DNA of 64,000 bases, taken from Actinomyces oris (GTDB lineage: Bacteria > Actinomycetota > Actinomycetes > Actinomycetales > Actinomycetaceae). Both the position numbers and the translations under genes were made by a program. Below, piece after piece: positions 34,486-42,664 of the stretch. The notes under the pieces were generated by a model. It ran no database searches and was not told where the DNA came from. It saw only the letters and a program-made list of their open reading frames with translations. How positions within the stretch are numbered: position 1 is the stretch's first letter; each line of letters begins with the position of its first letter. The DNA is taken from positions 1,240,001 to 1,304,000 of the forward strand of contig NZ_CP014232.1 in assembly GCF_001553935.1 (NCBI RefSeq), written 5' to 3'.

Positions 34486-34608
34486 ATGACCGCATACGCA
34501 ACTCCGACCGTCCAGGAGCTGGGAGACTTCCAGACCCGTACAGGTGAGTGGGTCGGTCCATACACCGAGTACGTCCTCCCGTTCTGGGACTTCTCCTACG
34601 AGGGCTGA
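34486..34608 (+). CDS. Lasso peptide precursor A2
   Basis: A 40-residue precursor 57 nt after A1. The ATG at 34486 has an AAAGGAGG site with the same 8-nt spacing as A1; the ATG at 34480 is too close. Leader YATPTVQELGDFQTRTG keeps the recognition residues: Tyr4, Pro7, Val9, Gly13, Thr19. By the Thr -2 rule the core is ring EWVGPYTE (Glu1 to Glu8), tail YVLPFWDFSYEG; if cleavage follows Thr, Gly1 to Glu9. Glu as residue 1 would be unusual, which favours the second register or an unusual product. The core shares only the acceptor Glu position with A1. Confidence 0.88.
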   Translation: MTAYATPTVQELGDFQTRTGEWVGPYTEYVLPFWDFSYEG

Positions 34609-34633
34609 TCCCCCGTAACCCCGGGAAGGAAGT

Positions 34634-34658
34634 GGGGGCGGGTCCTGCACCCGCCCCC
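34634..34658 (+). terminator. Intercistronic hairpin after the precursors
   Basis: GGGGGCGGGT / ACCCGCCCCC, loop CCTGC, 25 nt past the A2 stop and 69 nt before the next gene. No T-tract. A hairpin placed just after precursor genes commonly lowers expression of the distal genes or protects the precursor mRNA; that function is inferred. Confidence 0.55.
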
Positions 34659-34727
34659 GCCCCTTCTCAGATGCAGCCGCGCGCTGACAACAACCATCGA
34701 ACGCACCCGCGCCAAAGGAGGAGAACC

Positions 34728-35633
34728 ATGCCGCAGATGACTCAAGCCCCTGCAGTCCAGGCCTCACAGCTCACCATGTCGTACGACGACAAGACCGTGC
34801 TGGCCGGAACCTCCTTCACCATCCCGCGCGGCTCCGTCCTGGCGCTCCTGGGACCCAATGGCGCAGGCAAGAGCACGACCATCGATATCCTGTGCGGGCT
34901 CAAGCGCCGCTCCTCGGGATATGTGCGGGTCCTGGGGATCGATCCCGCCCACGCCGACGAGGCGTGGCGAGCGCGAGTGGGCGTGGTACGTCAGTCCTGG
35001 CGTGATCACGAGCGCTGGCGCGTCGGCGACCTCCTGCATCACCTCAGCCAGTACTACGGCGCTTATTCCTCCTCTGAGGCGGGATGGGACCCCGATGAGC
35101 TCCTGCGCGTCGTTGGTCTGTCCTCGGTCGCTGCGAAGCGCATCCGCACGCTCTCCGGTGGCCAGAGACGGCGGCTCGACGTCGCCATCGGGCTTGTCGG
35201 CAACCCCGACATCCTCTTCCTCGACGAGCCGACCACCGGTTTCGACACCGAGGCGCGCAACGAGTTCCACGCACTCATCCATGCTCTGGTCGCGCGGAAG
35301 ACCCTGACCATTGTCCTGACCACTCACGACCTCAGGGAGGCCGAGGAGCTCGCCAGTCACGTCATCGTCCTGGCCGAGGGGACGGTGAGGTTCCAGGGCA
35401 CGGTGGAGGAGTTCGGACAGCGGGTGCAGGTCAAGGACCGCATCAGCTATACGGACCGGGGTGAGTTCCACGTGCTGGAAACACCTCCCGATGCCACCGT
35501 CCCCACTCTCAAGACGCTCGTCAACACCGCAGGCGAGTCCCTCGAGAATCTCGAGGTCCGACGCGCCACGCTGGAGCAGCTCTACCTGCGCATCACCAAC
35601 GAGGCCGCACACGCCCGGAGGGCCGCATCATGA
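34728..35633 (+). CDS. Lasso cluster ABC transporter ATPase 1
   Basis: A 301-residue nucleotide-binding protein: Walker A GPNGAGKST (42-50), Q-loop VVRQSW, signature LSGGQRRRLD (142-151), Walker B ILFLDEP (162-168), then TTHD for the H-loop. It is of the DrrA/NodI class that works with a separate ABC-2 permease, unlike the fused ABC transporter D of many proteobacterial lasso clusters. Ribosome site AAAGGAGG, ATG at 34728. The stop overlaps the next gene (ATGA). Likely exports one or both mature lasso peptides. Confidence 0.9.
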   Translation: MPQMTQAPAVQASQLTMSYDDKTVLAGTSFTIPRGSVLALLGPNGAGKSTTIDILCGLKRRSSGYVRVLGIDPAHADEAWRARVGVVRQSWRDHERWRVGDLLHHLSQYYGAYSSSEAGWDPDELLRVVGLSSVAAKRIRTLSGGQRRRLDVAIGLVGNPDILFLDEPTTGFDTEARNEFHALIHALVARKTLTIVLTTHDLREAEELASHVIVLAEGTVRFQGTVEEFGQRVQVKDRISYTDRGEFHVLETPPDATVPTLKTLVNTAGESLENLEVRRATLEQLYLRITNEAAHARRAAS

Positions 35634-36598
35634 TGGCGGCCGGAAGCCCCAGCGGAATCGTCGCCCTTGGATACCGGCGCAGCCTCATCGAGCTGAGGAA
35701 CAACCTCGGCTCTCTGCCAGGTCATCTCATGTTCCCAGTCATCGCGGTGGTCACGATCTCCATCGTCCGTCACAGCGACGCACTCGCCGGCCGGGGCGCC
35801 TCCTTCGGGAACTACGCCCTCATCGGCATCCTGCTCATCAACACGCTGCTGTCAGGCGTCATGGGTGCCGCCTCGACCGTCATGCAGGAGAGGATGGACG
35901 GCACCCTGCTCAGGTCGAGCTGTCTGCCCCACGGCACGACGGCGTACGCCATCAGCAAGGTCCTCAGCCACTTCCAGCTCGCCGTCACCGCATTCGCGGC
36001 GGCGCTCCCGCTCCTGTGGCTGGTCACGGGCCGCACGGCACTCTCCCCCGTGAGCACCGCGGCCCTCCTCGTCGTCGCTCCTGCCGGGCTCCTCTCACTG
36101 CTCCCGCTGGCCGTCGTCGTCGGCGCGACGCTCAGGAGTCCGCGCCAGCTCAGCCTTGCCTCCATCAGCGTCATGCTCATCGGAGCAGCCTCGGGGGCGT
36201 TCCATCCGATCGCAGGATCGGGAGGGCTCACGCAGGCGGGTGCGATGACGCTGCCGACCTTCTGGGTGAGTGCGAGCCTGCGCAACGCCCTCCTGCCCGA
36301 GTCCTCCCACTCGGGTGATCCCAGCGACCTCACGGTGCTGCTCGGTGGCCTCATCGTTCCCCTCATCTGGCTGGTCATCGGGATCTCGCTGGCTCGCAGA
36401 GCCCTGCGCCGCGCCTCCAGGTGCTCCGGCGGTCGACGAGGCTCGGCCCGGCACAAGGCGTGCGAGGGCGGCCAGCGCGCACGCAGAACGAGCCCACAGA
36501 ACCCACGAGCCTCCGGTGCTCGGGCGCGCCATCAAGCCGCCACGAGGCGCAGACGCCGATCCACGACGCAGACAAGACAGAGGAGCATCGCCCGATGA
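35630..36598 (+). CDS. ABC-2 type permease, partner of ATPase 1, with long basic tail
   Basis: A 322-residue protein: about six membrane segments in residues 28-262 (for example LMFPVIAVVTISIV, YALIGILLINTLLSGVMGAAS, LLVVAPAGLLSLLPLAVVVG, LTVLLGGLIVPLIWLVIGISLA), with MQERMDGTLLRSSCLPHG as the family loop. From residue 265 on there are about 58 very Arg/Ser/Thr-rich residues, unlike any permease domain. The tail ends exactly on the overlap with ATPase 2 (ATGA). The extension may be readthrough of a lost stop or a frameshifted spacer; there is no sign that it folds. Confidence 0.82.
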   Translation: MMAAGSPSGIVALGYRRSLIELRNNLGSLPGHLMFPVIAVVTISIVRHSDALAGRGASFGNYALIGILLINTLLSGVMGAASTVMQERMDGTLLRSSCLPHGTTAYAISKVLSHFQLAVTAFAAALPLLWLVTGRTALSPVSTAALLVVAPAGLLSLLPLAVVVGATLRSPRQLSLASISVMLIGAASGAFHPIAGSGGLTQAGAMTLPTFWVSASLRNALLPESSHSGDPSDLTVLLGGLIVPLIWLVIGISLARRALRRASRCSGGRRGSARHKACEGGQRARRTSPQNPRASGARARHQAATRRRRRSTTQTRQRSIAR

Positions 36599-37512
36599 GC
36601 GACATCGTCACCACCCATCAGCTCAGCAAGCGTTACGGCGACCGACAGGTCGTTCACGACGTGGACCTGCGGATTCCCGAGGGCGTCGTGTACGGGTTCC
36701 TGGGACCCAACGGCGCTGGCAAATCGACCACGATGAAGATGCTCCTGTCCCTCATCCGCCCGAGCAGCGGGAGCATCCGGATCCTCGGTGAGCCGATGAC
36801 GCGCGAGAACCGTCACAGGCTCCTGGGCCGGATCGGCTCGCTCATCGAGTCCCCTCCGGGGTACGGCCACCTCACCGGCGCGGAGAACATGCGCATCGTG
36901 CAGCACCTCCTCGGTCTGAATGACGACGACGTGCGTGACGCCGTGCGGACCGTCCATCTCGAGAGGCACATCGACAAGAAGGTGCGCGCCTACTCCCTCG
37001 GCATGAAGCAGCGCCTCGGCATTGCCATGGCGCTGGTCCGCCGGCCCCGCCTGCTCATCCTCGACGAACCGACCAACGGCCTCGACCCCGCGGGGATCGA
37101 GGAGATACGAGACCTTCTCCAGCGGCTCGCCGAGCGCGGGACAACAGTCATGGTCTCCTCGCACCTGCTCGGTGAGATCGACAAGACGGCCACCGTGCTG
37201 GGCGTCCTGGCCCAGGGACGACTGGTCTTCCAGGGGAACCGCTCGGAGATGCTCGACGTCACCGCGCCGGACATCCTGATCGACTGCGCGGCCCCATCGC
37301 GCGCCTGCGAATCCCTCTCCTCCCTCTCCCCGATCCTCGAGCAGAGGTCAGACCGCGCTCTCATCAGGCTGCGTGGGATCACACGGGAGACAACTGCGCA
37401 GGCCATCTCCAGCCTGGTCGGCCGAGGCATCGACATCTACAGCGCCGTCCCGGAGGAGCAGACGCTGGAAAGCGCGTTCATGCGGATGACGCAAGGGGGT
37501 GGCATCCGGTGA
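36595..37512 (+). CDS. LanF-like ABC ATPase (self-immunity type)
   Basis: A 305-residue ATPase of the BcrA/LanF class: Walker A GPNGAGKST (37-45), the clade markers ESPPGYGHLTGAENMRI, signature YSLGMKQRLGIA (133-144) and Walker B LLILDEPTNGLDPAGIEE. In lantibiotic clusters LanFEG pumps remove the peptide from the producer membrane. Such a set is unusual inside a lasso cluster. ATGA overlap with the permease before and GTGA overlap with the permease after imply coupled translation. It closely resembles the ATPase at 45628. Confidence 0.9.
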   Translation: MSDIVTTHQLSKRYGDRQVVHDVDLRIPEGVVYGFLGPNGAGKSTTMKMLLSLIRPSSGSIRILGEPMTRENRHRLLGRIGSLIESPPGYGHLTGAENMRIVQHLLGLNDDDVRDAVRTVHLERHIDKKVRAYSLGMKQRLGIAMALVRRPRLLILDEPTNGLDPAGIEEIRDLLQRLAERGTTVMVSSHLLGEIDKTATVLGVLAQGRLVFQGNRSEMLDVTAPDILIDCAAPSRACESLSSLSPILEQRSDRALIRLRGITRETTAQAISSLVGRGIDIYSAVPEEQTLESAFMRMTQGGGIR

Positions 37513-38297
37513 CAGCGGCAACCCGGACCTCGATCAGACCCCGCCCTTTACGCGTCCTGCGTGCTGAGTACTCCAAGATGAGGAATCTGAGAATCCTCCC
37601 CCTTCTGCTCTTCCTGCTCCTCGGTGCGGTGGGCATCGCAGTGCTCTTTGCCCTCGGCGCCGGTGTTTCCGTCGATCTCAAGGCTCCTGACGGGGATGGC
37701 TGGAAGGTGCTGCTCGGTGGCCTTCACGCCGGGGTGTGCCTCCTGGCTCCGCTCCTCATCGCGGTCATCGCCAGCAGGGTGACGGAGATCGAGCGCGCGG
37801 GCAATGGATGGCTTCTCTTTGCGGCGTCGGGAACAACACCTGGGCAGCTGTGCCGTGCGAAGTTCCTCGCCCTCGGTGCGCCACTGGCAGCCGTCTGCGT
37901 GCTGTGGGGACTGTGCGTGCCGATGTGGGGGGCACTGCTTGGCGTCCCCGCCCCAGTGCCCACCGGCAGGATCGTCGCGTACACCGCCTCGGTGTGCGTC
38001 ATCAGTCTTGTCATTCTCGCGCTCCAGCTCCTCATCTCCTTGGCATCGGACAACCAGCTGCTGGCAGTAGGAGCCGGAATGCTGGGGGTGCTCCTGAGCA
38101 TGATCGGCGCTATGGCGCCCACCTGGGCGCAATACCTCACCCCCTGGACCTATTACTCCCTCGTTGTGCCCATGACGTTCGCGGGATCCGATCCCGTGTA
38201 CCTGGACGCGCCCTTCCCCGGGGCGCTGGTACTCGCCATCGCGGGCGCCGTCGCCTTCACCATCATCACCACTCGTCTCGACCGCAAGGAGGTGTAG
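37509..38297 (+). CDS. LanE/G-like ABC permease 1
   Basis: A 262-residue protein with six membrane segments. It starts with LRVLRAEYSKMRNLRILPLLLFLL and carries the conserved loop ASRVTEIERAGNGWLLFAASGTTPGQLCRAKFLALG, whose E-R/H-x-G-N/S-x-W is typical of the lantibiotic-immunity permeases (ABC-2_4). GTG start overlaps ATPase 2. Closest in pattern to the permease at 44768 (DIEHTGSGWNLAAASGLTPG). Confidence 0.86.
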   Translation: MTAATRTSIRPRPLRVLRAEYSKMRNLRILPLLLFLLLGAVGIAVLFALGAGVSVDLKAPDGDGWKVLLGGLHAGVCLLAPLLIAVIASRVTEIERAGNGWLLFAASGTTPGQLCRAKFLALGAPLAAVCVLWGLCVPMWGALLGVPAPVPTGRIVAYTASVCVISLVILALQLLISLASDNQLLAVGAGMLGVLLSMIGAMAPTWAQYLTPWTYYSLVVPMTFAGSDPVYLDAPFPGALVLAIAGAVAFTIITTRLDRKEV

Positions 38298-38300
38298 GAC

Positions 38301-39047
38301 ATGGGAGTCTTCATTGCGGAGCTGATCAAGATCCGGCGCTCAGCGGCGTGGATTCTCGCCGCACTCGTCCCTTCCGTCACTGCCGTGGCCAGCGCCATGG
38401 GAGCCTGGACCTCTGGCGGCTTCGAGGATGGCTGGAACACCCTGTGGATCCGATCGATCGGCCTCTACGGGATGCTGATGCTCGGCGTCGGACTGTCCGT
38501 CCTGGCCTCCCTCGTCTGGCGCGCCGAGCACACCGGGAACAACTGGAACGCCATGACCGCCCAACCGGTGGCCGCCTGGAGGCTGGCCTCCGCCAAGGTT
38601 CTCGCGCTCGCCCTCCTCGCGACCTTCATGCAGGCAGTCCTCCTCCTGACCGTGCTCTTCCTGGGAAAGGTGGTGTTCCACCTGCCCGCTTGGCTCCCGG
38701 CTCGCTACTACGCCGTCAGCGTCCTCGTGGTCGTGGCCAGCGTGCCCGTCTGCGCGGCACAGTCCGCTCTGTCAGCGAGGTCCCGCTCGTTCGTTCTTCC
38801 CGTCGTGATCGGGTTCGTGCTCACGTGCGTCGGTGCCGTTCTTCTCGCCATCAAGGTCAGGGCGGCCCTGATCTACGCCTACTGCCTCCTGGCTCATACC
38901 ACTCAGCTCGGATCAGGCTCTGGGGCGGACGCGTCGGCGCTCACGATCCAGTCGGCCACCCTCACCGTCGTTCTGTCCGTCGCGCTGACCGCGCTCTGCG
39001 TTCTTGCCACAGCGCGCTACTTCAATCGGACGGACACGCACGCCTGA
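38301..39047 (+). CDS. LanE/G-like ABC permease 2
   Basis: A 248-residue permease, six membrane segments, starting MGVFIAELIKIRRSAAW. The loop WRAEHTGNNWNAMTAQPVAAW matches the E-H-x-G/N-x-W-N motif of its neighbour and of the permease at 43960 (WRMEHRGTSWNAMRTSPHSP). An AAGGAGG site lies in the end of the preceding gene, 3 nt separate the two frames. Forms the heteromeric pump with ATPase 2 and permease 1. Confidence 0.86.
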   Translation: MGVFIAELIKIRRSAAWILAALVPSVTAVASAMGAWTSGGFEDGWNTLWIRSIGLYGMLMLGVGLSVLASLVWRAEHTGNNWNAMTAQPVAAWRLASAKVLALALLATFMQAVLLLTVLFLGKVVFHLPAWLPARYYAVSVLVVVASVPVCAAQSALSARSRSFVLPVVIGFVLTCVGAVLLAIKVRAALIYAYCLLAHTTQLGSGSGADASALTIQSATLTVVLSVALTALCVLATARYFNRTDTHA

Positions 39048-39133
39048 GTCCCTCCCACCCGTCACTGACCGCCCATCGCCACCACCAGGGCATCGGCAGC
39101 AAAGCCGGCTCGCATTCAGAAAGGTGTCCTCTC

Positions 39134-39559
39134 ATGAGCCAGATGCTCCCCACCACCCGCCACTCGATCAGCCTGGTCCAGCGCACGAACATCGCCGTGC
39201 TGGTCGGCCTGTCCCGCCTCCTGCGCCATCTCAAGCCCCACCGTCTCCAGCGCCTCATGTCCTTCGTCGTGCGGGGCGCGCAGCCCGCCGACTACAGCAT
39301 CGCCCGCGACGCCAGGGATGACATCCTCTCCGCCAGCGCCGTGTGCCGCGGGGACAGGGCGTGCCTCATCAGGTCGGTGGCCGCGATGCTCCTGTGCAGG
39401 CAGCGCGGCTACGCGCCGACGTGGTGCGTCGGCGTCGTCGCCACGCCCCCCTTCGCCGCCCACGCCTGGATCGAGGCCGACGATCGCATCGTCGATGAGC
39501 CTATCGACGCGTCGTACCTGCGGACTTTCTACCGCGTGGGCGCCTCCGCCCGGGCGTGA
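39134..39559 (+). CDS. Lasso leader peptidase B2 (transglutaminase-like)
   Basis: A 141-residue cysteine protease of the lasso B2 (transglutaminase-like superfamily) type. Catalytic residues are in place: Cys77 in RACLIRSVAAMLLCRQRGY, His110 in FAAHAWIEADD and the following Asp region DDRIVDEPI. The N-terminal helix LSRLLRHLKPHRLQRLM is typical. It removes the leader after the Thr motif so that the cyclase can act. Ribosome site AAAGGTG. It is the last gene of the operon, 86 nt after the immunity permease and 5 kb away from B1; in most actinobacterial clusters B2 follows B1 directly. Convergent with the next gene. Confidence 0.88.
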   Translation: MSQMLPTTRHSISLVQRTNIAVLVGLSRLLRHLKPHRLQRLMSFVVRGAQPADYSIARDARDDILSASAVCRGDRACLIRSVAAMLLCRQRGYAPTWCVGVVATPPFAAHAWIEADDRIVDEPIDASYLRTFYRVGASARA

Positions 39560-39611
39560 CCGGCCCGCACCGACGGCACCTTCATGACGGGGCCCTGTCC
39601 GTGCACGCGCG

Positions 39612-42581
39612 CTACAGGTCTCCGACCTTCTGTAGGCGCTGGAGGCTGAGCCAGCCCACCGGGATCGGGATCCAGAAGGTCACCAGGCGGTAGACGATCG
39701 CCGTGGACAGCGCCACCCCGTAGGGGACGCCGGCGGCGACGAGCCCGGCGGTCAGGGCGAGCTCGACCGGCCCGATACCGCCGGGGGAGGGCACGATCGA
39801 GCCCACCGTGTTGGAGGCCAGGTAGGTGATGGCCAGGACCGCGAAGGGCACCGTGTAGCCGAAGGCCCACAGGCTCGCGCTGAAGGACAGGATGTAGGAC
39901 AGGCTCAGCGTGAGTGCGCCGCCCACGCCCAGGGCCAGTCGCATCGGGTTGGACATGACCCACACGAGCCGTGGCCACACCTGGCGGTAGGTGGGCTCGA
40001 TCTTGGCCCACACCCAGGTGCGCGCCTTGGGGATGGTCAGGACCACCGCCGCCACGACGACGACGGCGCCCGCGGCGACCAGCACCCAGCCCGAGGGCAG
40101 GGTCAGTCCCGTGGACTGGCCGGTCATCGCCGCCAGCACCACGAGCAGCACCACGGTGACGATGAACTGGACCACCTGGACCAGGGCCACCGTGGCCACG
40201 CCGACCGCGGTGGGCACCCCCTTGCGGTTGAGGAAGCGCAGGTTGATGGCCGCCCCGCCCACACCGGCCGGGGCCACGAGTGAGACGACGGCGCTGGCCA
40301 GGTGCACCTCGGTGGAGCGCCACAGGGAGAGCCGCTCGGGACTGAAGGCCACCAGCGTGAGTCCGGCGCCCACGTAGGTCGCCACGGAGAAGACCAGGGC
40401 CGCCAGCATCCACCAGACATTGGCCTGCGAGACGGCGGTGGAGACCTGCTGGAAGTCCATCCCGGCCATGAGCGTCCACACCGCGACCAGTCCGACCACC
40501 ACCATGAGGACAACACGCGTGGAGAAGCGGTTGAGGCGGGCCGGCTCGGCGTCGGCCGTGGGGGTCAGTGCCACGAGGGCGTCACGCAGGTCCTGGAGCA
40601 CCTGCCGGCTGGCGCCGCGCCGTCCCATGACCTCGCGGGTCTGGCGCGGCAGCACCACCCGCTGGAGCATGGGGGCGATCGAGGCCAGCTGCGCGGTGGT
40701 CAGTGAGCGGGAGGCGGCGTCGATGGCCCGCTCGGCTCCGACCGCCAGCGCCGTCAGCGCCAGGGCCTGAGCCAGGTCCACGCGGCGGGAGAGCTCGGAG
40801 GAGATCGTCTCGCCCGAGGCCCAGTCCAGGAGCCACAGCCTCCCGGACTCGTCGACGACGACGCTCGAGGCGTCGATGCTCCCGTGCGCCAGCCCCGCGG
40901 CGTGAGCGCGCTGGAGCTGGCTCCACAGCTGTTCCAGGACGTCGTCGTCGACCTCGGCCCCCAGGTCGCTGATGGAGCGGGCGCCGACGACGTGGTCGGT
41001 CACCAGCAGCATGGACTCGGCGGCCTCGGCCATCCCCAGCAGGCCGGGGGTGCGCACCTGGGCGCGGCGGGCCTCCATCGTCATGAGGGCGGCGTGCTCG
41101 GCGGCCGGGCGCAGGGACAGGTCGCGGGTGGGGGACAGGCCCTTGACGCGGATCTGGTCCCAGATGTTGGAGAGGAACCCGGCCACCTGCCGGTCGGCGT
41201 CGAGGAGGGTGACGTTGCGGCGCTCACCTGCCGAGTCCCACACGGCGTACATGCGGTGGACTGAGGCCCGCTCCTGGGACAGGGCCTCGCTGGAGGCCTC
41301 GGCCAGGACCGCGGCCAGGTCGACGTCGGTGGCCGGCTTGATCGTGTTCGCCTCCGCCGAGGTCTGCGTGCTCCCGGTCCCGGCCGTGTCCACTGGCGCC
41401 GAGTCGAGAGGGGAGGCGGCCTGTCCGCTCGATGGGGCGGCGGTCGCGTCGGTGACCTGCTCGTCAGCGGAGGCCTCGTCGGCGGCGGGCTCGAGGCCCG
41501 CGGGCTCCTGTGGCGGTGGGTTCAGCGGGTTCTCGCGCACCTGCTCACGGACCTGCTCGGTGTAGCCCAGGGGGGCGTCGGTGGTGACGACCCAGGCGCG
41601 CGCCTCGGGGGCACGGTCCATACGGACCACGCGTACGGCGTCGATCCCGGCCCGGCGCAGGGCGCGCACGAGCGTGACCCCGTGGGCGCGGCGATCCTCG
41701 ACCCCGAAGACGTAACGGACCAGCAGGCCGACGACGCGGCCCAGCAGCAGGGACAGCACCGCGCCCGGCAGGGTCAGGGCGCCGCGCAGTACCGCCATGC
41801 CCAGGACCGCCCACAGGGCGCCCCAGCCCGAGCGCATCACGGTGGAGCTGTTGCGGTCGCCGGCGGCCGTGAGCAGGCCGGCCATGGAGGCGAAGACGGT
41901 GGAGACGCCCAGCTGGGCGGTGCCCGAGGCGGTGACCGTCAGCCCCATGACCAGGGCGGTGGGGCCCCAGACCACGAGGCCGGTCATCGCGGCGACGGCG
42001 ACCAGGTGACCGGCGATCCCCGACAGGACGGCTTGGCCCAAGGAGCGCCAGGAGCGGCGCAGGACCCGGTCCAGCAGAACGGCCAGCGGCACGATGAAGG
42101 TGACCAGGCCCTCAATGGTCTGCAGGGGGAAGACAAGGATGCGGCGCAGCACCACCGCCAGGGCGTTCTGGACGTCCTGGGTGACGCCGGTCGTGGTCTC
42201 GCGGGCGTAGATCGCCAGGACGAGGACGGCGAAGATGCCCAGGAGCGTCAGGGTCAGGTCGAGCAGATCCTCCGTGCGGCGCAGGCGGTGCGCGGTGGTG
42301 TCCACCAGGAGCGTCGTCGAGCGGGGGGCGGCGGGACCGGAGACCGGGGCGGGCTCGGCCACCGGGGCGACCCCGATGACGGGGATGCCGACGGGCGAGG
42401 TGGAGGTCGACTCCGCTGAGGGTGCAGAGGATATGGAGGGCGCGGAGGCGGCCGAGGGGACGGGAGGCGCGGGTTCCTGCCGGGCGACGGCGGTGGCGGG
42501 CTCGCCGGGAGGCTCGGTGTGCATCGAGGCGTGGTCGAGGTCGCCGGCCGGCGGGGGCGAGCCTGGTGCCGCATCTGTCAT
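39612..42581 (-). CDS. Kinase-like domain fused to LPG-synthase-type membrane region (UPF0104)
   Basis: A 989-residue membrane protein. After a Pro/Ser/Ala-rich N-terminus (1-90) comes a membrane block of about six segments (110-310), a cytosolic region with a degenerate protein-kinase-like domain (about 440-690: LLVTDHVVGARSISDL, the HRD-like AHGSIDASSVVVDESGRL and DFG-like LLDWASG), and a C-terminal block of about eight segments with the lysylphosphatidylglycerol_TM signature (VSLVAPAGVGGAAINLRFL, VGSIVPSPGGIGPVELALTA). This arrangement is known in actinobacteria and suggests lipid flipping or sugar-lipid transfer; substrate unknown. The ATG is 7 nt after TAGAAT (42589-42594): leaderless. 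Confidence 0.87.
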   Translation of the reverse strand: MTDAAPGSPPPAGDLDHASMHTEPPGEPATAVARQEPAPPVPSAASAPSISSAPSAESTSTSPVGIPVIGVAPVAEPAPVSGPAAPRSTTLLVDTTAHRLRRTEDLLDLTLTLLGIFAVLVLAIYARETTTGVTQDVQNALAVVLRRILVFPLQTIEGLVTFIVPLAVLLDRVLRRSWRSLGQAVLSGIAGHLVAVAAMTGLVVWGPTALVMGLTVTASGTAQLGVSTVFASMAGLLTAAGDRNSSTVMRSGWGALWAVLGMAVLRGALTLPGAVLSLLLGRVVGLLVRYVFGVEDRRAHGVTLVRALRRAGIDAVRVVRMDRAPEARAWVVTTDAPLGYTEQVREQVRENPLNPPPQEPAGLEPAADEASADEQVTDATAAPSSGQAASPLDSAPVDTAGTGSTQTSAEANTIKPATDVDLAAVLAEASSEALSQERASVHRMYAVWDSAGERRNVTLLDADRQVAGFLSNIWDQIRVKGLSPTRDLSLRPAAEHAALMTMEARRAQVRTPGLLGMAEAAESMLLVTDHVVGARSISDLGAEVDDDVLEQLWSQLQRAHAAGLAHGSIDASSVVVDESGRLWLLDWASGETISSELSRRVDLAQALALTALAVGAERAIDAASRSLTTAQLASIAPMLQRVVLPRQTREVMGRRGASRQVLQDLRDALVALTPTADAEPARLNRFSTRVVLMVVVGLVAVWTLMAGMDFQQVSTAVSQANVWWMLAALVFSVATYVGAGLTLVAFSPERLSLWRSTEVHLASAVVSLVAPAGVGGAAINLRFLNRKGVPTAVGVATVALVQVVQFIVTVVLLVVLAAMTGQSTGLTLPSGWVLVAAGAVVVVAAVVLTIPKARTWVWAKIEPTYRQVWPRLVWVMSNPMRLALGVGGALTLSLSYILSFSASLWAFGYTVPFAVLAITYLASNTVGSIVPSPGGIGPVELALTAGLVAAGVPYGVALSTAIVYRLVTFWIPIPVGWLSLQRLQKVGDL

Positions 42582-42664
42582 GACGCCGATTCTAGGGGGA
42601 GAGCCTGGGCGGACCCTCCTACGCCGGAAGGAGCCGCGCGGCGGCGTTGGTCTGTTCAAAGTAG

